A DNA stretch of 64,000 bases from Selaginella moellendorffii (GCF_000143415.4 NW_003314277.1:1560083-1624082); one strand, 5' to 3'. Shown: positions 42,052 to 52,569, numbered from the stretch's first letter. Numbers and translations: made by a program. Notes: generated by a model not told the origin, from the sequence alone.

Positions 42052-44353
42052 ATCAAGGGCTGAGTGAAAGGAGCCAGTCACCACCTCCTGACTCAGATTC
42101 CTATGGCGGACTCCCCTTCCCCAATCTCAATGGAGAGGTACAATGGATGAGGGATGCTTTTCAAGTCAGGGCCACGTTTTTCTCATCTCGTCATCTTCGA
42201 AGGGTGCAAGAACATGCAGAAACCATGTTAAGACAGTCGGGTGAGGATACGGTCCTAGGTCAAGCACTGAAACAGGCTATGGATGTCTTGTATTTTGAGA
42301 TGGAGACTCGGCCAGATGATTTTCCCAAGATGGTCCTGGAAAAACAAGCCATCCAGCCTGAGCAGCCTATGGAAGAAATGCAGGAGGGGGATGAGGAGCC
42401 AGAGAAAGATAATGAGCAAGAAGAGCAGAAGGACGAAGAGGAGGAGAAAGAAGAGGAGGACGAAGAAGAGGAGGACGAAGAGGACTTGGATGGTCCTTAC
42501 AATGGTGACGATCACAATAACGACGATAACGATGATGACGACGATGGCCAGCCTGAGGTGGCCAAAGAGCAGCGGAGGAAGGTCATACAAGACAAACCAT
42601 CAGGTAAATAATAGTACATCCATTCCTAACCTTTTACCATTTCTAACATTGTCCATGTAGGTCGCAGAAGAAATGGTAAGTAGAGATTATTCAGTTGAAT
42701 TAAGATATAAACTCTAGCCTTTAGTGTCGAGGAAGGATAGTGCCAAGCAAGGGTTGAAACGTATGTCCAATCCTTCAGAATCAGCAGTGCGCCCAATAGC
42801 AGTTGATGGTAAATACAGTATAGTCGATTCAATATGCTAATGAGTTTGTTTTTAGTAGCCAGTAGGGAGGATACCATCTCAATCGAAGGGAGATATTTGG
42901 ACATGCATATGGATCCGCCAGTGGACTCTACTTGCCTGCAAGAGTCATCAAAGCTGGTGGAGGCTACTATCCATATCAACGCCAAGCAAGCTGACCACAC
43001 TCCACTTGATGCTGCCCATACCACTGAGTCAATCTTGTCCACGTATCCAACTGACGGTGACCAGGCGCCATTGGACCCGCATGAGGCCGCCCCAGCCGCC
43101 AAGCCGGTCGTATCCTCATTTCCAACGGACTCAACATGTGCCCAATCGTCTGACTACGCGCCGTTGGAACCTCCCTACACCGCCTCTGCTGCCTGTTCGG
43201 TCATGTCCACTTTGCCAACGGAGGCACCAGCTGAAATGGCGTGTGATCACACGCCATCGGAACCACCCCATGCCACTGTTGAGCCAGTTGTACCAGAGTC
43301 TACAGCTGAAATGGCATGTGCCCACACGCCATCGGATGCGATTGACCCCACATTGCAGAGGAGAGTATTTCCGCCCTTCACGTTTCCTCGACCAAAACCC
43401 TCTGAACAACCATCGGGAGCACCATTCGCTAATATTGTAGATGGTAAAATTGACTTGTACCATTTTTTATGCTGACGCATTTCATTTCAGAGTCACGGCG
43501 AAAGTACTGTATCGTTTTTGATTTGAACGGTGTCCTTTTCTCCCATGAGCGTGGCTCGTCCTCGAATGTCACTGCACCCTCCAAAGCCTGCGGTCGCAAG
43601 TTGGTCAAAAGAGATAGATTCACATTAATCACACGGGAGAAACTGCGGGATCTAATAATGACCATGTGACACTTAAAACAGAGGGCCGGGTTCAATTTGC
43701 AATTGGGAGTTTGGACATCCATGATGCGCCACAATGCATTAACGTTGCTACAGATGATGCACGATCAGACGCGAGTAATATTACCATTTGACTTTCTCCT
43801 AACGCAGGAGGATTGCTTGACTATGGTCCATGTGAGGGGTAGCAAGCCCATCTTCGTCAAGCCAGAGGCTGTAGTGATGAACCGGACTGCTAGGTCAAGT
43901 GAAATCCTCATCATCGATGACTCGCCGATTAAAGCTACAGCGAACACGCACACATATGCATTGCACCCCATCTCTTGCAGTATGGAAACTAGGGAGAAGA
44001 AACCGTATATTCTGGGGGACCTTGCAAAACGGCTTGAAGCGATGGTGATAGAGAACCGGCCAGTCCAGGAGGTGGCTGCAGAAATCAACCAAATGGCAGA
44101 TGGAACGGTATATCAGAAGCCATTTGATCGGACAGACACCAGTCATCATTTATGGCATGTATATTGTCTAGCCAAGCACTATCCGCATCTCCATAATCTG
44201 CTCAACCGGATGGGTTCTTCGACCACTGAACATGAGCGTGGACGTATTAGAGAAGAGATGGCATTACTATTGGGTTTAAATCCTGATAGTGTGGAGAGTA
44301 ATGAAATTCCAAGATTATTGTATAGGCGTTGGAGGCAAAAAATAACAGTCTGA

Positions 44354-44771
44354 GATGGCATGTATTTATTTAAAAATGTAACTTATTATGGCATGGGGTT
44401 CCATGCCATTGTATTAATATTAAAAGACAATTCTTTGAGAGGATTTGCATTATACTAGAAGTGTTACAGCATGTTATTGGAAGTCTACGAAGTTGTTTTA
44501 TTAATAAGGGGAAAGTAAAGATTGAATGGGGACTTGGGCTCCACCTAGACTCAGAGCAACTGAGCCAATATTAAAAGGATGAAAAGAAATTGGACGACGA
44601 TGACAAGGAGAAGAGAGAGGTGAAGCAGTGGCAGGGGGAGGAGAGGTGATTGAGTAAACATTTCCTTGTTTAAAATAAAATGGCATGTGCCTCAATGCAG
44701 TTGAATTTTGTTATATTTATATACTATATAAAGGTTTGGAAACCTTATTTTACAAGTGGGATAATGACAAT
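44354..44771. other. Right subterminal region
   Basis: Non-coding 3' flank of the plus-strand gene, with one full palindrome (44388-44409) and a half copy at about 44680. GGTTTGGAAACC, a small perfect inverted repeat, lies at about 44732. Confidence 0.45.
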
Positions 44772-44794
44772 TCCTACTTTAACGAAATAGAGCT
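44772..44794 (-). repeat. Right terminal inverted repeat of the 13.5-kb element
   Basis: Reverse complement of the left end: complement of AGCTCTATTTCGTTAAAGT, then AGGA. Followed by CTAAT (44795-44799), matching the left flank. Confidence 0.6.
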
Positions 44795-44949
44795 CTAATG
44801 GTTAATATGCAATAAGATTAATCTTGTATTTATAAATAACAACATACTTATAATTATAAACTTTATTTGATCAATTGAATTAATAAGTATGAATAACACT
44901 TCTATTAAACAAACCAAGCATTACTACATGAAATATGTAGCAATTTATT

Positions 44950-45190
44950 CTGAACATGCTTTCATAATAGATTTACAATATTTGTTATAAATATGTTTTA
45001 GAGAAGTTCTTAATGCACCTCCATAAGTTATACTATTTGACATCCCTAATGAACATAATCTTCTAAATGCTGAAATTATTGAGTTAAACACTTTTATATC
45101 AACAATAATCATTCTTTCTTTATTTTCAGTAAATTATTTCTTTCCATAAACTATAAAGAAAATAAATAAGGAATTAGGACTTTAGCCACT
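44950..45190 (-). pseudogene. B-lectin paralogue, 5' piece and upstream region
   Basis: Matches 46985-47110 of the intact lectin ORF (AGTTCTTAATGCACCTCCAT, TTTGACATCCCT), then the upstream sequence at 47335-47420 (CTATAAAGAAAATAAATA, TTAGGACTTTA). Similarity continues to about 45420 (partner 47720), so the promoter was duplicated too. The first bases correspond to the point where the 30889-31125 piece stops. Confidence 0.75.
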
Positions 45191-46455
45191 GCCATATATT
45201 TTACACCTATAAATCATATCCTCAAAGAAAAGTACTAATTTATAAGAAAATATGCTATAATCATATCCTATAATATCTCGAAGCAAAAATCTAACACGCA
45301 TAATTTATTATAATTAAATTTTCCTGAATTGTTGCTTGCCAAATAGCTGTTGTTTACACATATCTTTTTTTTAAAAAAAAAACCTTATATTTATTCATTG
45401 CCTAAAACCTTGATCCATAAAAAATCCCCAAAATTTAGAAAGAATTTTAGCTTGACACTAAAGAGACAAGCTTGTGATATTGGAGCTCCCACAACATTGG
45501 TGGCAACCATTGCAAATGCCATTGCCAAATGAGATACTATTATATAGCATTGGTTTTCAAAGCAGTGGAAAGATATTTTAGAATAGTTTTAAGCTTTGGT
45601 CTCTCTAAATGAATTTAGACCAGTGGATTAACAACTCCAAAATATATTTAGCACCCCAAATCAGCTTCTTAGAGTCCTATAGCCATCTTGTCCTTAGTAA
45701 ATTGCTCTTAATAAAATTATAACCAATTCAAATATAGAATTAGTCGAGATCTTAATTAATTTTTATATTTTTGTAATTTTAATATCTAGTTTTATTTTTA
45801 AAAAGCTTCAGCTACTTTGAGTTTTGGTTTGCTTGGAAAACTTGTACAAGGTACAGTGTATAAGGAATAAACCTAAAACATTCAATTATATTCAAGGATA
45901 TTCCTCAATCCAATAGTTGAGATCCACTGTTAAATTTTTCTCTGATTTTTTTGTAATAAATGTTTAATGCTATTTTCATTACTTATCACTAATAGAAAAT
46001 ATTGTTTAAATTTCTATCCAGTCAATATAAACTTGATAACAAGGGAAAATTTAAACAGCACGACAACACCAACAATAACATAAAACTCAAATTCTCTACT
46101 CACTTGCATTATAGCAATAAGTTCCTTGAATCTATGAAAGCCATTCTATAATATACCTCATACAATTCAAGGGTGTGTAAATGAAAATATATTAAGGCAA
46201 GATCATATACTAATCTTGCTAGCTTGAGCTCAGACATAAAGATTTCCTATTAAGTTTCACTTGAGTTCTGGTGAGGAGCCCTTATAGAATCACTATTTTC
46301 AATTTTGTTTAAAAAGAGAGTTAACTAATCACATCACTAACCAAAAGTGATAAGGTGCGTGTTAGCAATGTATAGGAAAACACAAAAACACCAAAAAGGC
46401 CAAAATGTACTATTGTTAACCAAATTTAACTCTAACAAAGTTGAATAATACATTT
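45191..46455. other. AT-rich sequence with MITE-like and duplicated non-coding blocks
   Basis: 45420-45660 shares blocks with 47970-48190, some direct (ATACTATTATATAGCAT) and some inverted (GAGCTCC-ACAACATTGG). A TTGGTTTGCTTGG start lies at 45826. No gene is visible. Confidence 0.45.
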
Positions 46456-47349
46456 TTAAAATTTCTTATCAATATTCTTGAAAGATTTAGTATTCAATGC
46501 CCACCAGAATGAATTTGGTGCTTCTGATTTATATATAACCATATTACAATCATTTGTTATTGTAAGAAAAGTGAACAACAAACAATTCATACAAAATTTT
46601 TTAGTAGACCACATTACTGTTTTATTTTCTGTATATAATACAAGATGACCATCATTTTGTAAAATAAGTATGCATATACCAAAATATTCATTTATATTGT
46701 CAGAAATCCACAACCTTTCTCTCTTAGAATAGAGAGAAATTTTACAATTTGATGTTACTAATAAAATATTCACTCTATTTGTAGAAATTATATATTGACT
46801 AGTATAAAGTCTATTATTGCTAAATCCAGCACTCAAAGTTGTTAATGATAAATCACAAATATATGATATTCCACTTAAGGTAGTATTTTTAAATATTATT
46901 TTCTCAAGTAAATTGTTATCTTCTTCTGTAAGAAAAGCATTATACTCAAAATTATAATGCTCTGATGTTATGGTACATTCTTCAGCACGTGCTTTCACTA
47001 TAGAATTATAATACTGTTTATATATACGTTTTAAAGCAGTTCTTAATGCACCTCCATGAGTTATATTGTTTGACATCCCTGATGAACATATAGGTGGATT
47101 ACCTTCTAAACGTTGAAACAGAAAAACTGCAGTTATTCTTTTATATTCTACAATAAATATGTTGTGGTAGGTTGAGGAATATGTGTGATTTCTTGATTTG
47201 ATATGTGATAATAGACGTGTAAATCCTTCATCAATAATCATTCCAACTTCATTTTCAGATAAAAAATTTGTATTTCCAAATTTTATTTCTGATTTTTTTC
47301 CAAAAATAGAAATAAATTGAAAAAGAAATAAAAATATTTTCAGAAACAT
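46456..47349 (-). CDS. Secreted protein with C-terminal bulb-type (mannose-binding) B-lectin domain
   Basis: An intact 297-codon AT-rich frame. It starts MFLKIFLFLFQFISIFG, a clear signal peptide. Residues about 20-180 form a domain I do not recognise (DEGFTRLLSHIKSRNHTYSS, GGALRTALKRIYKQYYNSI). The C-terminal ~110 residues show the beta-prism B-lectin pattern in two repeats: LILQNDGHLVLYTENKTVMW and LTITNDCNMVIYKS, the second resembling QxDxNxVxY, followed by FWWALNT. The canonical mannose residues (QxDxNxVxY) are only partly kept, so sugar binding is uncertain. It survives in a region where everything else is decayed, and its nearby paralogue is shattered by insertions, so selection on this copy is likely. 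No introns are seen. Confidence 0.7.
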   Translation of the reverse strand: MFLKIFLFLFQFISIFGKKSEIKFGNTNFLSENEVGMIIDEGFTRLLSHIKSRNHTYSSTYHNIFIVEYKRITAVFLFQRLEGNPPICSSGMSNNITHGGALRTALKRIYKQYYNSIVKARAEECTITSEHYNFEYNAFLTEEDNNLLEKIIFKNTTLSGISYICDLSLTTLSAGFSNNRLYTSQYIISTNRVNILLVTSNCKISLYSKRERLWISDNINEYFGICILILQNDGHLVLYTENKTVMWSTKKFCMNCLLFTFLTITNDCNMVIYKSEAPNSFWWALNTKSFKNIDKKF

Positions 47350-48800
47350 TTTAAAGTTTCTTTAGAATCTATAAAGAAAATAAATACTCTGGACAAGCTC
47401 GTAGTAGATCCCAAAATTTAGGACTTTAATTTTTGATAGAATAGGATATGATTATATATAAGATATAAGAGATATGTAGGATATGATTATAATATAGTTA
47501 TCTTATAAAGTACATAAATAATATAACGAATATATTATTTATAAATGTGACATATGTCAGTGGCTGAAGCAAAAATCCAACTAGAAAATTTTCTTATAAT
47601 TGTAAATTTTCTTTCACTGTTGCTTGCTAAATGGATTTTGCACTATTGTTTACATATATGATCATAATTTAATTTTAAAAAATAAATTTTATTTCTCATT
47701 GCCAGGAATAACCAAGAATATAATACATACCTTATAGCAACTTAAAACTGAATTCTTAAGTGAAATAAAATAAAACCAGATATTCAATTTACAAAAATAT
47801 AAAACTGTAATTAAGATTAATTTTAAGACAGAGTGTGAGTGTGGTACTGAGATCAACTACTCTGATTTTGATATTGAAATTCGTTTTATTGAAATTCTTA
47901 ATATTTTGAAGACCAATTTACTAAGGTTTCAAATCATAAGCTGGCTATAGGACTCTATGAACTAATTTAGAGGGTGTTAAATATATTTTAAAATTGTTAA
48001 TCCAATGGTATAAAATCATTTAGATACTATTATATAGCATCAATTTTCCAAAAAGTGGAAAGTTATTTCAAGAAACTTCTAAGCTTTGGGGTGCTCACTA
48101 TCTTAGTTTTAATTACCAATGTTGTAGGAGCTCTAATCTCTCTAGTGTTCAGCTAAAATGCTTTTAAAATTTTAGGGCTTTTTTATGGGTCATGATTTTA
48201 CAAGTTGAGGTTTTCCACTGTTAAAATTTTCTCTAATTAATTTGTAATAAAGATTTAATGCTTATCACTAATATAAACTATTGTTTAAATTTCTATCTTG
48301 TCAACTAGAGGAAAATTTTAAAACATCCAATAATGATATAAAACTCAGTTTTTAACTCAGTTGCATCATAGTAATCCTTGAATCTAAGAAAGCTTTGCCA
48401 CTTAGATCAAGTACTGCCCAGAAGAAATAGGAGTTTCAACAAAACTCTATGCTATATTTCATACTTGAGATTTGTCTGCATATGGGTATGGGCATATCAT
48501 TAGTACTAATGGGGTTAAATTCATTTCACTCTCATAACTGCCTTGGCAAGAATCCCACCAAAATATTAATAGCAAAGAAGCCAAAGTAAACATTTGCTGC
48601 CACTTCCACTCCCCTTAATATTATTGTATCACCACCTCCACTATCACCACCACCACCATTGCTAGTAGGAACAACACCATTGTCTCCCTCACCAACCATA
48701 TTTGACACCAATTTAACACCTCATTGACAAGAGAGTTAAATATCTAAGGCAACCATTAAGGTTACAATAAGGTGCAATAGTTGTCAAGAGTGTGCTAAAT
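47350..48800. other. AT-rich upstream region of the lectin gene
   Basis: Shares its first ~370 bp with 45120-45420 (duplicated promoter region). Later blocks are rearranged copies of 45420-45660. No gene is visible. A TCACCACC-type simple stretch lies near 48630. Confidence 0.45.
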
Positions 48801-48879
48801 TAGTAAACAAGCTACTATGTAACCTCAAAACCAAGAAAGTAAAACACTCGATCAAAGTCCTTTATCTAAAATTGTTGGC

Positions 48880-49960
48880 TGGGAGCAGCTTTCAAAGTGG
48901 TAATGGTATCTAAATTGATGAGCAGATCATCAATATAGAGGCCAATATAGAGGCCATACAAAGCTTTCTTTAATTGCATACAACTTTAGTAGAGCAATGT
49001 CATCCTCAAACATAAAATATGCATGTAGATATCTTCCTTTAAATCCCTATTTGAAAATAACATTCATATGGTGGGTTTGCCAATTGCAAGTGATGGCAAG
49101 GGTGAAGGTTAGTTATTTTCACAACTAGCGAAAACAATTCATCATAGTTCAAACCATAGACTTGATGAAAGCTTCTATGAATATCTTGTTTTTGTTATCA
49201 AGATTTTCTAGAGCAAATTTGGTTATATACATTAGTATATTCAAAGATGGAAACATTAGGAGTTGAGCCCATCCAAAATTCCTCAAAGGTTTTACCATCT
49301 AATATAGTGGTGGCAAAATGATTTTGGACATGAATTCCTATGGCCATAGCTTCTTGTTAAGAATCAACAACTAAAGCATGAGTAGCATTTATAAAAGTGA
49401 AATTTTTCCTCTCACTAACACTATTTTGTTATGGGGTGTAGTGGGCCATGGCTTGGACTCTAGTATGGTAGATTCCCCAAAGAACTTTGATCTTATAACC
49501 AAAAAAATTTTCAATGTAAGCTTTATATGTTTTAAAAGCTTCTATTGCATCACTTTTTTTCTTTAAGAAATGAATACATCCTTTGATTGTAATTATCAAT
49601 GAATGTGATGAAATATGTTACTCTATTATGGCTTAGCACATCTATAAGGCCACAAAGATTAGAATGGACCAAGTTTAGGAGTTTATTGGCTCAATACTTG
49701 GTAAGAAAATTCTAAGGTGATAATTGTCTAAGATGCAAACTTCACAAAAATTTAATGGAATCCATCCAAAATCCAATTTAGTAACAACACCATCGGACTT
49801 CATATACTAGATTGATAGTTCACATGACAAAGTCATTTGTATTATAACTCAGCATAAGAATCCATTAATATAATCTAGAACACATCAACCCAATCATTAC
49901 TAACAATTTCATAGAAAGGGAGGGGGCGGGGCCGGGGGCAGGGGCAGGGGGGTTCAGGTT
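48880..49960 (-). mobile_element. Ty1/copia retrotransposon remnant (integrase and start of RT)
   Basis: The minus strand, with several stops, reads YFITFIDNYNQRMYSFLKEK and AFKTYKAYIENFFGYKIKVL (about 49620-49440), then SVSERKNFTFINATHALV (copia integrase core; the catalytic Glu lies in SERK). Further on come GKTFEEFWMGSTPNVS and the RT start HRSFHQVYGLNYDELFSLVV (about 49190-49110). GAG and RNase H parts are not recognisable. It is heavily mutated. Confidence 0.75.
49918..49958 (+). other. G-rich tract, G-quadruplex candidate
   Basis: GGGAGGGGGCGGGG-type sequence with at least five runs of 4-6 G within about 40 bp, inside a ~70% AT region. The contrast suggests a replication-slippage product or captured sequence. 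Confidence 0.7.
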
Positions 49961-50549
49961 CAAAATGTATAGTATACAGTGGGTAGGTTGGGTATGACAA
50001 ACTAGGATGTACTAGGCTTGGCTAGTACATCCTCCATAACTCCTCCTACATCTTCAGCTCTTCTAACGGGTTGAGAAGGTCCAACATCAATTAGAGGGAA
50101 TCTAACAAATGCCAACTTAAAGGGCAATTTGCATGCAATGGTTGAACCTAGTACTTGTTGAACAACTGAATCATACTCTCCATAGATGTTTAAGGATATT
50201 GGCTAGCATTTCTTTTAAACTCAAGTCACAACTGTAAGTGTCTCATTGTTGATAGTGTTGATGTGGAGAGCCAATTCCTTTCCTTTGCTCGTCAATGGGG
50301 TGGCTTCAATTACGAGTTGTTGGAGTTGCTAATCTGGAGGTGGCCAAAGTGTGGAGTTATCAACAAGTGGATGCTCTTGGACACATTAGCTCTTGGGAGG
50401 TTGAATTTTTGGATGGAGGTGATAACACTATTTTATCAAGTGTATACTAGCTTTGCAATCGGTACACAAATGTCGGGGTCATCTCAATGCTATCTTTGTT
50501 TGCTAAACTCTCAACACCTTAAGTTCCTTGAGAATGGTTATCTATTGCT

Positions 50550-51300
50550 ATTGTTGGTGTAAGAGAGCTTGTTGTTGATGCTCAAGAAGGCCTCTGTACT
50601 GGCAAAATTCTGTAATAGCAGATTCCAATGTTGGTGGCAATCTATCTTCCACGACTCTAGGTGTAAGTTGGTAAAAAACCACTGTGATTGGATGCTTGAG
50701 GAAGTGGCTGGATGGAGATTGGGCAACCTAGAAGATGCCTAGAGTGAGGCAAAACTCCTCAACATCCTCAGCATGTTTATGCTTGAGGAGTTTTTGTTGA
50801 ATAAACGGCTTTAATCCCTGGTCAAAAGCAGCAACCACAATTTACTTAGTGATGTTTGGGATCTAGGTGAGGCATAGGTTCTAGTGCTGCTTGAACCAAC
50901 ATATATACTCGATAATGGACTCATGTGGTGCTTGCTAGAAAGAAAAGAGTTCAGTGTGAAATTGTTAGAGATCCTTCTTCTGTCCCAATGTCTTAAGGAA
51001 GAGCCTCTTCACCTTTGTGAATTGTTCCCACTCTGTATCTAATAGTGACTTTACCCAAATCTGAGCTTATCCATACATTAATCGAAGAAAGTGGTTGTGC
51101 TTATTTGTATCCGTTGTGATTCCATTCGAGTCACAAAAAACCTTAAATTTTACTATATAACTCCATGCTAATAAAGCTCTAGGTGTGAAGAGAAGTAAAT
51201 CCACACTTTGCTATAGGATATAGACCAGATTAGCCATCTCCACTATCTATTACAAATCCCTAAGTAAGGTATCTAGTGAATCCTTTTCATTCGAGATGAA
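50550..51300 (-). mobile_element. Retrotransposon gag remnant (probably Ty3/gypsy)
   Basis: With frame breaks, the minus strand reads KHNHFLRLMYG, KKDLQQFHTELFSF-like, PHESIIEYICWFKQH and VAAFDQGLKPFIQQKLLKHK. This is the layout of a gypsy capsid (an arm ending in a Q-rich dimer helix). The assignment is tentative because of decay. Confidence 0.5.
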
Positions 51301-52560
51301 TTGGTCAAAATTAAGCTCTTGTTTCAAATGTGAAAACTTGCCTTTCAAAGTGGAGACTAGTGCCTTCCAAATTGATCCTCTAGATGATCATGAATATGTT
51401 ATCCTTGGCATAAAACATTCAAATCATTGCAAATGCCTAAACATGGTAAATGCTATGAAGTGATGCACCCAATTTAGCAAGTTGAATTGTCCCAAAAAAC
51501 CCTAAGCAAAGGCCATAACCAAAATAAATGGTTGTGAATGTTGCAAACTCCAAAATAAAACTTAAAAAAGTGTGAAGATGTTGAGATATCTCCAAAAAAA
51601 AAAAAGTGTTATACTTTTTTGTTAAGAACTCCTATTGTGGTGGATGGAATTACCTAAAAAATGGCTTAATATCAGCCTAAGAAACCAAGTCACCCTCCTT
51701 ATATAAAAGATTTACAAAAACCAAGTGCAATATGGGAGAAAAACTCTTAAAAATAATGATTAGGCTCTAACAAGGATGAAAGTTAGTGAAGAACAACAAG
51801 ATCTCATGGAATTAGGCACCAAATTAATGATTTAATACAGAAATGAGAAATCATAAAGGAATCTACAATCTTGATGTAAGAAATTGTGAGAAAGGTAAAA
51901 ACTTTGTACACTAAAGAGGCATGCAACATGATGCTAGAGAAAATGACTTGGATCTGGCTTAAAACTCCATGAAATTATTTAAGTCATGACTCAAATAAAA
52001 GAATAAAGAAAGGCACACACAATGCAATAAACGGCAGTAAAAATAGACTTTAGACACTCTAGAAATTAACATTCAAATATTGCCATGTCATGGGGAAAAA
52101 AGAAACTAAAGTATGATTTATAAGAAACGATGGAAACACATAAATTTGGATGATGGGAAATTCTATCCATGTCTTAAGACCACTCAAAAGTAAGGTTTTA
52201 CAATGATGCACAAAATGGAAAGAATTCTTAACATGTTATAAGCCATAATTTTTTTCTTTTCAATTTGCTAGCTTACCTCATCTATTTGACCACTACTACC
52301 TTGGCCTTAGTTAAATTTCTTCGCCAAGGTTTCCGCCTGTATTAGTTCTTACTTAGTCCTACTTGGTTTTAGCTACTCACTACATAAGCAATGGAGCGTT
52401 AGCCATCCATTCATGGATTCCCAAATTCTCTCATAATCCCCCTCCCTAAGTTAGACTATATTTAAGATTCAGTTACACTTCCTGCAGGCATAAGTAGCCA
52501 AGCACACTAAGTTTCCAACTTCCTAACACCTCTTAGTATAACAAAACTTGATCATAAGAC
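51301..52560. other. AT-rich sequence, no gene seen
   Basis: No recognisable domain or RNA gene. It is presumably transposon debris. The right end (TTGATCATAAGACC to CATCACTTGCTT, 52543-52593) is shared with 62838-62888. Confidence 0.45.
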
Positions 52561-52569
52561 CCTCTAAAT

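Larger units (their letters stand above)
38768..44353 (+). pseudogene. ParB-like / degenerate DNA-methyltransferase-like / HAD (FCP-NIF) multidomain gene of the 13.5-kb element
   Basis: Inferred exons: 38768-38770 (start codon only), 39010-40188, 40243-41558, 41609-41683, 41722-41811, 41861-42004, 42052-42603, 42661-42675, 42725-42808, 42856-43443 and 43491-44353. From the third exon on, every junction is phase 1. About 1,630 residues. Around 225-320 is a ParB-like fold (YTIDVSRIDIQSKYNHRLVS, FYAVSGQHSSLAMQE). Around 700-815 is a beta-class DNA-methyltransferase-like segment (NPKKALGAAWEMLSWVF, CVVEYNCGGLFFRAALLKG) whose glycine-rich and catalytic motifs are degenerate. Around 1040-1100 is an Asp/Glu-rich linker, and from about 1347 a HAD phosphatase core (CIVFDLNGVLFS, GVWTSMMRHN, LIIDDSPIKAT). 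Defects: stops at 39400, 40054 and 43667, and a 16-nt tandem duplication at about 40857-40873. The product would act in the nucleus; its role is unknown. Confidence 0.6.
31936..44409. repeat. Dispersed 22-bp palindrome family confined to the 13.5-kb element
   Basis: Consensus is left half ATGGCRTG, a 6-base centre (most often WGGCCW/NNGCCN) and right half CAYGCCAT. Full or near-full copies start at 31936, 33745, 33802, 35648, 35718, 35754, 36808, 37658, 37738, 37896, 38032, 38796, 38873, 38933, 40210, 41689, 41830, 42021, 43236, 43311 and 44388. Decayed halves lie near 31849, 32344, 32413, 36733 and 44680. They occur between the genes, in introns and in coding sequence. I found none outside 31.8-44.7 kb. 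Confidence 0.9.
31306..44794. mobile_element. 13.5-kb TIR-bounded element with DUF7869 transposase-like gene, ParB/MTase/HAD gene and a dedicated palindrome
   Basis: The left end AGCTCTATTTCGTTAAAGT (31306-31324, then GGGA) is repeated inverted at the right end (44794 back to about 44772) with one or two mismatches. CTAAT flanks both sides (31300-31304 and 44795-44799, with one extra A on the left), consistent with a 5-bp target duplication. Outside lies a lectin pseudogene whose pieces meet when the insert is removed. Inside are two divergent genes (32430-35565 minus; 38768-44353 plus), a shared central regulatory region and about 20 copies of a 22-bp palindrome. No conventional transposon superfamily fits clearly. 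It is a single copy in this window, so the boundaries rest on terminal match, flanking duplication and the split host gene. Confidence 0.65.

Noticed and set aside
31936-44409. CRISPR array as an explanation for the repeated palindrome
   Set aside because: Spacing is irregular (tens to thousands of bases), copies lie in exons and introns, and the host is a plant nuclear genome.
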